The translations under genes were made by a program, and so were the position numbers. The notes under the pieces are model-generated. The model worked only from the letters and a program-made list of their open reading frames with translations, did not search any database and was not told the DNA's origin. This document shows positions 10,201-17,306 of a DNA stretch of 18,735 nt, piece after piece; position 1 is the first letter of the stretch; each line of letters starts with the position of its first letter. The DNA comes from Cudoniella acicularis (Eukaryota; Ascomycota; Leotiomycetes; Helotiales; Helotiaceae), in assembly GCA_013054445.1 (NCBI GenBank), contig JAAMPI010001148.1, positions 1 to 18,735 on the forward strand. The letters are read 5' to 3'.

Positions 10201-10295
10201 ATAGCGAAGTAACGGCCTTTTGTAGACGGCGTTTCTTATAGGAAAAAGAGTGTTTATATAATCTCTATAATAGACGTTCGACCTTACGAGGCTAA
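7232..10295 (+). pseudogene. RIP-broken JmjC-SET fusion protein
   Basis: From about 7419 to 10295 a single frame of roughly 960 codons holds without an indel. It is broken by about 35 TAA/TAG and no TGA codons. Order: a charged, coiled-coil-like N-terminus (EVKTLKKRLDELGDVFNVI); a linker; a JmjC-like domain at about 8430-8900 (GTIYAYLSPRISFSV, DTDLALVNLLRAGAIK, IEYSLVYTEPGELIV, LNLGPNYALIINILYSPLPD, DYRFCE); a central helical region (about 9080-9700); and a SET domain at about 9930-10240 (GQGVRIKGMTY, WPIEFRRPDIADEPVAQIY, VKKVNHSCNPSAEF, ILIAIQDIPYNSEVTAF) with a post-SET Cys cluster now CLYNLY. JmjC proteins demethylate or hydroxylate, and SET proteins methylate lysines, usually on histones. 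The JmjC metal ligands are lost (see findings), while NHSCNP is intact. The start may be the ATG at 7232, whose 50-codon open frame would join at a 34-bp GT-AG intron (7384-7417), unusually short. Both domains in one polypeptide is the oddity. Confidence 0.75.
7384..7417 (+). other. Possible very short intron near the JmjC-SET start
   Basis: GTGATA...TTTAAG, 34 bp. It would splice the ATG frame from 7232 into the main frame at 7419 in phase. Its length is below the usual fungal minimum, so it may be coincidence. Confidence 0.25.
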
Positions 10296-10314
10296 GTATA
10301 GATCTTAATCGTGT

Positions 10315-10351
10315 ACGGGCCATAGTCGTAAAGTTTGCGACTATGGCCCGT
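10315..10351. repeat. 14-bp inverted repeat between two convergent SET genes
   Basis: ACGGGCCATAGTCG (10315-10328) and its exact reverse complement CGACTATGGCCCGT (10338-10351) are separated by 9 bp. It is GC-richer than its surroundings and lies just past the last post-SET codons. It may be a hairpin at the transcript end, but no T-run follows it. Its role is unknown. Confidence 0.75.
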
Positions 10352-10560
10352 GTACGATCAAAGACGGAGTTTGAAGACGGAGTAGTAGACATACCGGTTA
10401 GTCGACCCGCGACGCTGTTCTCCGAAATGATACTGGTTTCTTAAATAAAGATTCTTATATTACGGAAAGGAATTAGAAGAGAAAGAAGGTCAAAATTTAC
10501 TATAATCCTGAAAGTAGAGCGTCATCTAGAGCGCATAGGCCACTCCCGTCCGTATAACTT

Positions 10561-11358
10561 CTAGTGCCGTTCAAGTCTTGCTGCTACTACTACTTCCTCT
10601 TCCTCGCTATTCTTAAGGACCTTAACGCCAGGGTAAAAGTATTCTTTACCGTAGTAAATTGTGATCTCCTGTCCAATCTCGATGTCCTCTTCCGTAATAA
10701 CTTGAATAGATAGCCCTCTTCTCGAAAGTCGAGCGTTGAATTCGCGGCTATGATTTACTAAACTTACCGGCCCGGCTATTATATAGGTACCGATGTCGAG
10801 CTTTAGGAGACTGAAATCCTGCCTACTATGCTTTATTACCTCCTACTTATTCGTATCTATACGAGCCTTTATTCCTTAAAGATACTTAATATCATAGCCC
10901 TTCTTAACAAATTCTCGTATAATAATAGCCGCACCCTGGCCCTTTGGCCTAAAGCGATCTGTGTTTGAAACCTCGAAGGGGCAATCAGGTAAATAGATAT
11001 TAAGGTATTAGCGGAGATATATTCCGAAGGCGTGTTTCGTACCAGAACACGAGGCGATAAACTACGTGAATTTATCAAGCTAGAGAAGTTATAAGACTAC
11101 CGTAGGCATATCTTGTTATTTGATAACAGAACAACGTAGTATAGTAATGACTTGATCATTCCCTTTAGTGTTCGGCTGATAATTGAAGTCAAATTTTCGT
11201 GTTGGCAACTAGTATACCTATAAATAATAAAAAGCTATAGAATTCGTGATTAGAAGGATACTCACTTGATCAATAAGCGTAGATATAAGGAAATCATCAA
11301 ATTCTCTAAGCGTAGTGCTTGTTAGGCGGCCTATAGTGAGTTCTTTTAGGCTTCCTAT
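10561..11358 (-). pseudogene. RIP-broken SET methyltransferase, KMT5/Set9-like
   Basis: The frame runs from about 11358 (ATA, possibly a former ATG) to a TAG at 10561-10563, with one 48-bp intron. Blocks: LTIGRLTS and LREFDDFLISTLIDQV (N-terminal region as in Set9); GIYLRQYLNIYLPDCPFEVS; GAAIIIREFVKKGYDIKYL; DFSLLKLD; AGPVSLVNHSREFNARLS; VITEEDIEIGQEITIYYGKEYF; then an acidic run and no clear post-SET cysteines. The stretch YLNIYLPDCPFEV followed by GYDIKYL is the hallmark of the Set9/SUV4-20 family, which methylates H4K20 and acts in the nucleus. It carries the family's NH motif as NHSREFNA. The gene faces the JmjC-SET frame tail to tail, 265 bp apart. It could be a diverged paralogue rather than the cellular Set9, since the C-terminal part differs and is short. 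Confidence 0.75.
11218..11265 (-). other. Intron of the KMT5/Set9-like gene
   Basis: A 48-bp GTGAGT...TTTATAG segment. It splits the N-terminal helix (LISTLIDQ | VY) at a codon boundary without changing phase. Confidence 0.7.
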
Positions 11359-12210
11359 AGAGGCTTGAGTGAAAACCAGGAGATATGTTCCTAGAGATAT
11401 ATCCGTCGAGACACGACCCTCGCCTCCGTATTAATATAGCTCCGCTAGCGATTCTGCCTTGACTCTCGCCGGCATATACTTTCCTACTATTCCGAGGCAT
11501 ACACAGCCACGGCGTGTCTAGTCCCGTGTATGACTTGGTCGGTATATAAAACCGAGACTAGGGAGCTGAGATAGTACGGCGAATCCTCCTGTGTGATAGA
11601 CACCATGACTCAGTCTGGTTATAGTAGACGTTTAAGCAGTATATAAAAGGCAAGGCAGACCGGCGTTACGGAGGAAGTTGAAAGGTATGTAGTGGCGGAG
11701 CTATGCCATAGGAAAGTATCCGACATTCTCATCCCCTTAAAGAGCTAAGAACCTATACAGATCAACACAACCATGCCAGTAGAGACATAAGGTTTAACTG
11801 TCCCGTGAAAGGCTTTTCCCGCGAAGGAATAATATAGAATGCTATCACAAGGCTTATCTGCCCCTAAATGCCTACCCTTATACACTTCCCAAGCCACCCC
11901 TCGGAGGTATACTCCTGCCGCATGGTGCCTTCTAGGCACAGGAAGCTTTAGCTATAGAGTAGATCAGTTAAAGCAGTCGTCATACGGAGGATTCGGCTCT
12001 ATTTAAGGCCGACCGCTTTCTATACCTTAGCCCCAGACCGGCTTCCTTGATTCTAATACCATACACCTTTCTTGGCTGGCCATTACCTAGAAGGAACTGC
12101 TATAGGAGCGCATTTCCGCGTGGTGGCTTAGGTGATACATGAGTGTGGGTACCTTCTTCACATGTATTCCAAGTCTATAGCACCCGAAACCGGCTTTCTC
12201 AAACTGAAAT
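11359..12210. other. Less damaged spacer, no gene recognised
   Basis: This 850-bp stretch is less TA-rich than its neighbours. A minus-strand 64-codon open frame (11745-11939) has balanced composition but no known motif. The plus frame from the ATG at 11773 is full of stops, including TGA, so it gives no evidence of coding. Two TATA-like motifs are listed separately. Confidence 0.4.
11543..11650 (+). promoter_or_regulatory. Two TATA-like boxes
   Basis: TATATAAAA occurs at 11543 and TATATAAAAGG at 11640, about 100 bp apart. They are followed at 11773 by an ATG in good fungal context (CAACACAACCATG). No intact gene follows, so this is only promoter-like sequence. Confidence 0.3.
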
Positions 12211-12387
12211 NTCGAGCTTTATTTTACTAGCGNATANCCTTGCCTCTTTAGGNGCNGNCCTACGCTTATCTANNGATTTGTNTNACTNATTCGTTTNAGG
12301 GCCTTTNGCTANNCTACTCTNGCTATCCGCCTACGTATNTATATTAANTNTCTTTCCCTTTAATNTCTCTAGGTNTACTATACTGTT

Positions 12388-12470
12388 ATAACTCTACCTC
12401 AACTCTACTCTACTCNNCTCTACTCNACTNNANTCAACTCAACTCAACTCANCTNAACTCANCTNAACTN
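12388..12470. repeat. Pentanucleotide CTCAA/CTCTA tandem repeat
   Basis: A run of CTCTA units passes into CTCAA units, with several N at the C or A positions. It is a simple microsatellite between the left edge of the N-rich segment and the plus-strand gene. Confidence 0.8.
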
Positions 12471-12619
12471 TCCGCTTGACTGCCCTAGTTNNTAAAGCNA
12501 TAGGGCAATATTNGCAGGTTATATNTCCGGATCGANAATAGNAATTGACTACTCTTGCCTAGGGCAAGNTAGGATATATTCTACNAGATAGATATATAGG
12601 CTATTATTTNTAANAGNAA

Positions 12620-13774
12620 TTAATAGTNCNAGTACGCAAGTAGTAAGACNATACCTTNAGATAAGATNCTATTATATAACTGATTNAANTTANAAAAGAT
12701 TTTCCTTATAGAAAGAANATTAGNGAAACCGAAATAAAGTCGAAGCTTCGAGATTACCTAGCTAATCTCGAAGGTAATANTAAGNGGGATTNACTATAAA
12801 CCGAAGAGGATANTAAAGAGGATCCGTTATCACTACTTATCNATATNTATATCAAAACTAGATTTCCTAAANGGGACTACCCTCNTATCGGAGATTACCT
12901 TAATNAACGCGATATCCTANTACTAGTAGAGATNCTCTTNNATAATCTCTTTAGAGCTTNGNTAAATAAAAGNATTGTTTNTNTTANTGACTACTCCGAC
13001 ACCTTATCGCCTAAATATCAATNAGCGTTAAAAACTCTATACGACACAAGCTATATAGAGGTGCTNTNACTTAGTGATTATACTAAACAGTTCCTAGAGA
13101 ACCTGAAATCCGACTCGGANAAAATAGACGTATTTCGANTAGAATANTCTNGGCTTNTTAAAGAATCTTTTCCTTCGGACTAACAANATGTCTTACTNAA
13201 CTTGACTAGCCGAGAGTATATGTTTGGCGAGTATAGTAGTNTNAAAGAGTTAGGCCTAGACAGGAATTTATAGAGCCTTAGAGATACGNNAATNTCACGT
13301 ATCTNTTAGTCTTAAGATATATNAGTCTCTATAAACTATAATAGTANCGACCTTATATAAGGCTAGTNGGCAGGCCATCGATTTAAAATTATCCCGATAT
13401 CAATACTCGATAAGATCACGAAAGGTAAACAAGATTAGAGGGACGCTAGTAAAGAGGTATATCAGGTGCTTTACGTAATTCGGAAAGTAGAAGNCAATTA
13501 ATANGACGAGTCTNCTTTATAATTAAACTATAAATATATCGGAGTTTNTNTTANTATTCTAGGTATATTAAAGTTTTATATAAACTNCTTTTATATTTCG
13601 TTTCGAATTATCTATTAAGAAGGTTAGATACTTTATACGTGATACTAAGCTANGATAGACTCCGCCTATATTAAGAGTTTAGAAGTNGTNGTAGCGGGTT
13701 AGGTAAATAGTATAAAAATTTNAAATCCTATTATNAGCTATTTCGTGATCTNTAGTGACTTAGCTCGAGCTTAA
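12620..13774 (+). pseudogene. Unrecognised RIP-broken gene in the N-rich segment, plus strand
   Basis: A single frame holds from at least 12695 to the TAA at 13772-13774 (about 360 codons). Most stops are TAG/TAA, with one TGA at 13640. Readable pieces include IKSKLRDYLANLEGN, DYSDTLSPKYQ, DYTKQFLENLKSDS, TSREYMFGEYSS, KELGLDRN, GHRFKIIPISILDKITKGKQ, SKEVYQVLYVIRKVE and DSAYIKSLEVVVAG. The composition is that of a soluble mixed alpha/beta protein. No transposase, reverse transcriptase or recombinase motif was seen. The N bases hide about one residue in fifteen, and the start is not defined. It converges with the minus-strand gene 430 bp downstream, suggesting a two-gene unit. I assign no function. 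Confidence 0.5.
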
Positions 13775-14205
13775 CCGAGGAGCCGTATTGTCAGGGGTAA
13801 NATCACGTGTCCTCGGCTANTNAAATATAGTAAAATAAATTAAAACTTTTACGGATAAAAAGAACACGAATAAATATAGTAGCCAAATATTAAAGTTTAT
13901 ATATNAATTTATAGCTACTTCTTTATTATACCGCTAAAAACTAAACTAAACACGTCTAGATAAGCCCGAAGGGGAGTATTCTATATCTTCTATTCCCGAC
14001 CCCTAGAAATAGCCTAGATCTACGACTTATTGACTAGGGCCAAGGCTANGCGCCACTATACGGCTCTTTAGCCGAAGCTCGAGCNAAGTCAACGTCGANA
14101 TACGGAATAANAAATTCTAGAACACTATAAATNATNAACTCCTCGATCAAAATAGTATATATTCTTTTTAAATATAGCNAAAAGATCNTACGTATTATAC
14201 CTTAA
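13775..14205. other. Spacer between the two convergent unknown genes
   Basis: AT-rich and N-containing, with stops in all frames. It probably holds both old 3' untranslated regions. A CACGTG lies at about 13806. Nothing else was recognised. Confidence 0.35.
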
Positions 14206-15563
14206 TTATTCTTCTACTTCNTCTCNTAAAANATCCTCGCTGTCGATCTAATCCTTAGTTTCTATCAAACTTTTATACCGTCCNTCTAATAACGAATACC
14301 TATCTAGTAAGACNACCGAATNATANTNTNGTANCCTATTACGAAATTCCTCCTCTATTATCTGTTTTTCTGCCTTATTGTCGTTTATTAGGCCGCGAAG
14401 AATCTTANAAGGATAAAAGAGGCTANTATCAGAATTCTATATCTNACGATCTAAAATAACACTTTAAANAGCTACTAAACAAACGCGTTGTCGTATAAGC
14501 TGATTCTAATACTCCTAGAAGCNATNAGCTATCTCTATCCTACTACCCTNACGTACGAAACGAAANGCTTGCCTTCTCTATATTCGCTNCTCTTCTTCGG
14601 TTNCTTTAATAAGGATNTCGATAGTNAAGGTTNATTCNTTATACTTCTTAAGCGNAGGTTCGTTGTCGAAATCTACGATAATAGTCTCCGAATCTGCTAA
14701 TAGTTAGCGGTGTTAANACGAAATAGAGATAGGGGTCTTACCTATATCGTNAANATTAGTNATAAGATCATACTTAACTATTTCCCTAAACTTCCTCTTA
14801 GATTAAGACTTGTCTTCTNATAATTAGTCTAAGATCTTTTAGAGAGGGTCNTTNTNANATATANGANAGNACTAGCCTTTTATCGTANCGNAAGAGAGAT
14901 ATAGTTTGTNACTATAAATCTNATAAGGCGATATATACGAAATCGGCTTAACATATNTCTTATAAATAGAACATTCGTCGCGTCTATTTATAATATCTTT
15001 ATTCTTAGACTTCTNANCGCCCTTNTTAGAGTNACTAATCTCTTNNGTCGAATCTTTAATNATACGCTAAGTCNTANCGGCGANNGAACCTAGTTTAGAG
15101 AGCTANGACTACTANNATAACAACCGTTTTNAGCTTTCGNCNTAGCCGGAGGTTAGNTATAGGCACGCCTATACTNTTGACTATANAAATTGTTAGAGAG
15201 TTTTATACTTAAAGTNTTATTTNAAATACCTTTATCCGCCGGAATTTTTAGAGGATCTTCCGCTATTAAAGGGCTCTCTATNAAACTTTCTATAAGTTAG
15301 TAGCCTCTAGATAGGCTACTNATAGTTAATCGGCCGTTAGNTAGAATTTNTAAGGCTAATAGAGAAATTNGTATATTCTTCGCTNTCGATAGCTCTCTAG
15401 AAGTCGCTCCTTTAGTTAGTAGGCCAATTTAAAGGCTGTCTAAAGGTTNCTACTNTTANGACGTNTATTCTATAAGCGGTTCGNTAGAGATANTAGAGGC
15501 AGGCAGATCTTTAAGAGTTTCTCCTAATACNANGTCTNTCGAGAATAAGCTAAGGAAGGCCAT
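14206..15563 (-). pseudogene. Unrecognised RIP-broken gene in the N-rich segment, minus strand
   Basis: The frame begins at an ATG at 15563 (MAFLSLFS) and reads to about 15190 with ETLKDLPAS, LLTKGATSRELS, SLSRGYQLIES and IESPLIAEDPLKIPADKG. After a frame change between about 15190 and 15090 (an intron or an indel) it continues to the TAA at 14206-14208. The second part contains KSKNKDIINRRDECSIYK, YVKPISYISPY, KRKFREIVKYDL, LLADSETIIVDFDNE, ILRGLINDNKAEKQIIEEEF and an acidic end EVEE. The middle looks basic and disordered, the C-terminal half helical or coiled-coil. No known domain is recognised. It is convergent with the plus-strand unknown gene. Many residues are hidden by N. Confidence 0.5.
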
Positions 15564-15766
15564 ACTACGAAGTNTTCTAAGTAGATCTGGTAGTNACAAT
15601 TACCCGAGGAGTNATNTTAACTAAAAATCAGAATAAAATCTAGGAAAGCATTTAGNAAACGTNGTGGCCTTATATAGTATNTNCGTAGTNAAAGCTTTTA
15701 GCTTCCCTCTTATAACTAACGATGAGTTACGTAACGTATTACTACGCTATGTCTCGGCATGATTTT

Positions 15767-15925
15767 AGCGGTCCTNACGNGACGGNTCATCNCNCTTAGG
15801 CAAGGCTTTCTTAGCTTTCCCCCTAAATACTCGATCTATATTATCGGGAAGGAGCGTTTCGAGCTCCTTACGGGACGGGTCATCACTCTTGGGCAAGGCT
15901 TTCTTAGCTTTCCCTTTAAATACTT
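15767..15925 (+). repeat. 93-bp tandem duplication in the gypsy polyprotein tail
   Basis: The stretch GGCAAGGCTTTCTTAGCTTT and its flanks occur twice, 93 bp (31 codons) apart, so the protein repeats GQGFLSFPxKY. The first copy holds several N bases (matched to T, G, G, A and T in the second copy); the second holds none. Confidence 0.85.
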
Positions 15926-16097
15926 ACCTTATAAGCTACGAGAGTTCTACCTATAATATCTAGCACAACCAGGACCTCCTAGGAGGCTAGCAGAGTGGAT
16001 TAAGGCATAGGAGGAGGGCAGAGACTCGTACGACGAGCTAGACGACGATATAGCACTTCCTATACGCTTGAGGGCAAGCTTTTTTAGAAGGGGGGGG

Positions 16098-16440
16098 TGA
16101 TGTCATAGACCTAGTTCGACGCTAGGATAGATTGACTTGATAGTAGTCGACGTAATGACTTGATTCGACGCTCGTCGATTCAATGACTTGATAATAGCCT
16201 GTCCTTCTAATCGATAGTCGATTCAATGGCTTGACGACTGACCGAGTGACTCACTATCCGGGGGAGTCGCTTACGGACTACTTCGCTTACTAGCGCTATT
16301 TGTGTAGTTAAATAGAGCTTCTCCCTCCGGGAGAACCTCTTCTTCTCTCCTTAGCTTAGTCTCTTCGATAATATAGCACCTTCTTACAAATACGTCCCCA
16401 CGTGACGTCAGGGCCCTAGTGCCTTTGCAGAGCCGTAACA
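16098..16440 (+). repeat. 3' LTR of the gypsy-type element
   Basis: A 343-bp TG...CA segment immediately follows the polypurine tract. It contains three spaced copies of AATGRCTTGA within GTCGATTCAATG-type repeats, and a composite CACGTGACGTCA site at 16399-16410 near its 3' end. Confidence 0.65.
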
Positions 16441-16664
16441 AATACTATTATACTAGGCAACTAGTAGAGTATAGGAAAATCAAGCTAGATTATTATCTAA
16501 TAGAGGACATACTCACGGACGTCTTAATAAAGCCGCTAGGGTTTCGGGTATTTAACAGATATATTTAGAGGCTTGTTAGTCTATAAGGGACCGTGAATAG
16601 GGTTATAGGAAGGACAGGAGTAGATTATCGGTCGAGGAGGACCTACAGCTCGACGTAAGAGGGC

Positions 16665-17030
16665 TGTTAAAGTGTGTGCCTAGCAGCCTAAGGCTACTAT
16701 AGCACCTAGCACGTGCTTTAGGGCACGTCTCACTTATAGTCTAGAGATGTGGCCCGACGACCTAATCTTAGACTCTATATAGTTGATAATATACTTGATT
16801 TACCCTAATTGAGCCCTCCGGACGATCCCTGTGTTACTATTGCTTGTATTGATGATACCACTCATCCGACCAGCTAGAGTCGACCAAATCTAACAGAGAA
16901 TGTAACGTTCTGTTGTCACGTGGTATGCGATATCACGTGAGCCATTGGGTTTAATCGTCGTTGAAGTGTCAGGCAGATCAGGTAGAATGTTATCTTGCTA
17001 AGATTAAATAAATTGAGCACGCAGCTCTAC
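16665..17030 (+). repeat. Copia-type LTR, left part
   Basis: Starts TGTTAAAG after a purine tract. It contains GCACGTGC at 16709-16716 and a pair TCACGTG/CACGTGA around 16916-16940. It runs up to the CTAC at the insertion site; the right part lies at 18574-18604. Confidence 0.45.
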
Positions 17031-17193
17031 TGTAGAGGGACGGGAGGCCTCTAAAATAGACTCTTAAACTGATGACTGAAAGACTCGAATCTCTAGGAAG
17101 GATGGTTGTTGTTCCTCTCTAGGAGAGGGGGAGAGACCTTATATACATGAATATAGTCACGTGCTACGGCACGTGACACAGAACCCCACTACA
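17031..17193 (-). repeat. LTR of the gag-only element (3' LTR on the minus strand)
   Basis: 163 bp. On the minus strand it holds CACGTG sites in an inverted repeat (17156-17177), followed by TGTATATAAGG (complement of 17137-17147) as a TATA box, then a CCTCTC/GAGAGG inverted pair. The order fits an enhancer-like site upstream of a core promoter. Confidence 0.85.
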
Positions 17194-17197
17194 TACG

Positions 17198-17210
17198 ACC
17201 CCTTTCTCTT
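17198..17210 (-). other. Polypurine tract candidate
   Basis: On the minus strand AGAGAAAGGGG lies a few bases before the 3' LTR of the gag-only element, in the expected place for plus-strand DNA priming. Confidence 0.55.
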
Positions 17211-17306
17211 AGTGCTCGTCCCCTGAGCACTCTTCACAACTCAGCTAACTAATCAATCAAAACTCAGACTAAGAACTAAGACTAAGACAAAAGACAAGAC
17301 CTTAAA

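Larger units (their letters stand above)
12211..15794. other. Segment with dense single-N ambiguity
   Basis: Isolated N bases occur every few tens of bases across 3.6 kb and are virtually absent elsewhere (one at 1310). Both edges are sharp. The right edge falls inside the first copy of a 93-bp tandem duplication whose second copy is free of N. This looks like a consensus of several collapsed, diverged repeat copies rather than scaffolding gaps. Confidence 0.8.
15755..16440 (+). mobile_element. 3' end of a Ty3/gypsy-type LTR retrotransposon with 3' LTR
   Basis: The C-terminal end of a polyprotein frame (from about 15759, through TAA/TAG codons) contains PPRRLAEWIKA, then EEGRDSYDELDDDIALP and RLRASFFRRGG. 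It ends with a TGA that overlaps the LTR start. A polypurine tract AGAAGGGGGGG lies at 16086-16097. The LTR starts TGATGTCATA at 16098 and ends CCGTAACA at 16440. The gypsy assignment rests on the protein tail (a chromovirus-like PPRxLxxW...DD style end) and the LTR/PPT geometry. The rest of pol and the 5' LTR are not recognisable in the window. The left limit is uncertain because it merges into the N-rich segment. Confidence 0.6.

Noticed and set aside
5296..10295. A genetic code in which TAA and TAG encode glutamine (ciliate-like)
   Set aside because: Many in-frame TAG codons fall at conserved Trp positions (MFS WRWIFW, chromodomain W), which needs TGG-to-TAG mutation. TAG at both Gln and Trp sites plus TpA richness fits RIP, and the intact Gag frame uses normal codons.
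10174..10392. 72-residue minus-strand open frame over the SET end
   Set aside because: Antisense to the SET/post-SET codons and the inverted repeat; no family-like sequence.
10869..11078. 69-residue minus-strand frame starting MINSRSLSPR
   Set aside because: Another frame of the KMT5/Set9-like gene; the frame with TAG codons carries the SET signature instead.
11306..11500. 64-residue minus-strand frame
   Set aside because: Overlaps the N-terminus of the KMT5/Set9-like gene in a different frame and has no motif.
14488..14700. 70-residue plus-strand frame
   Set aside because: Antisense shadow of the minus-strand unknown gene (LLADSETIIVDFDNE region).
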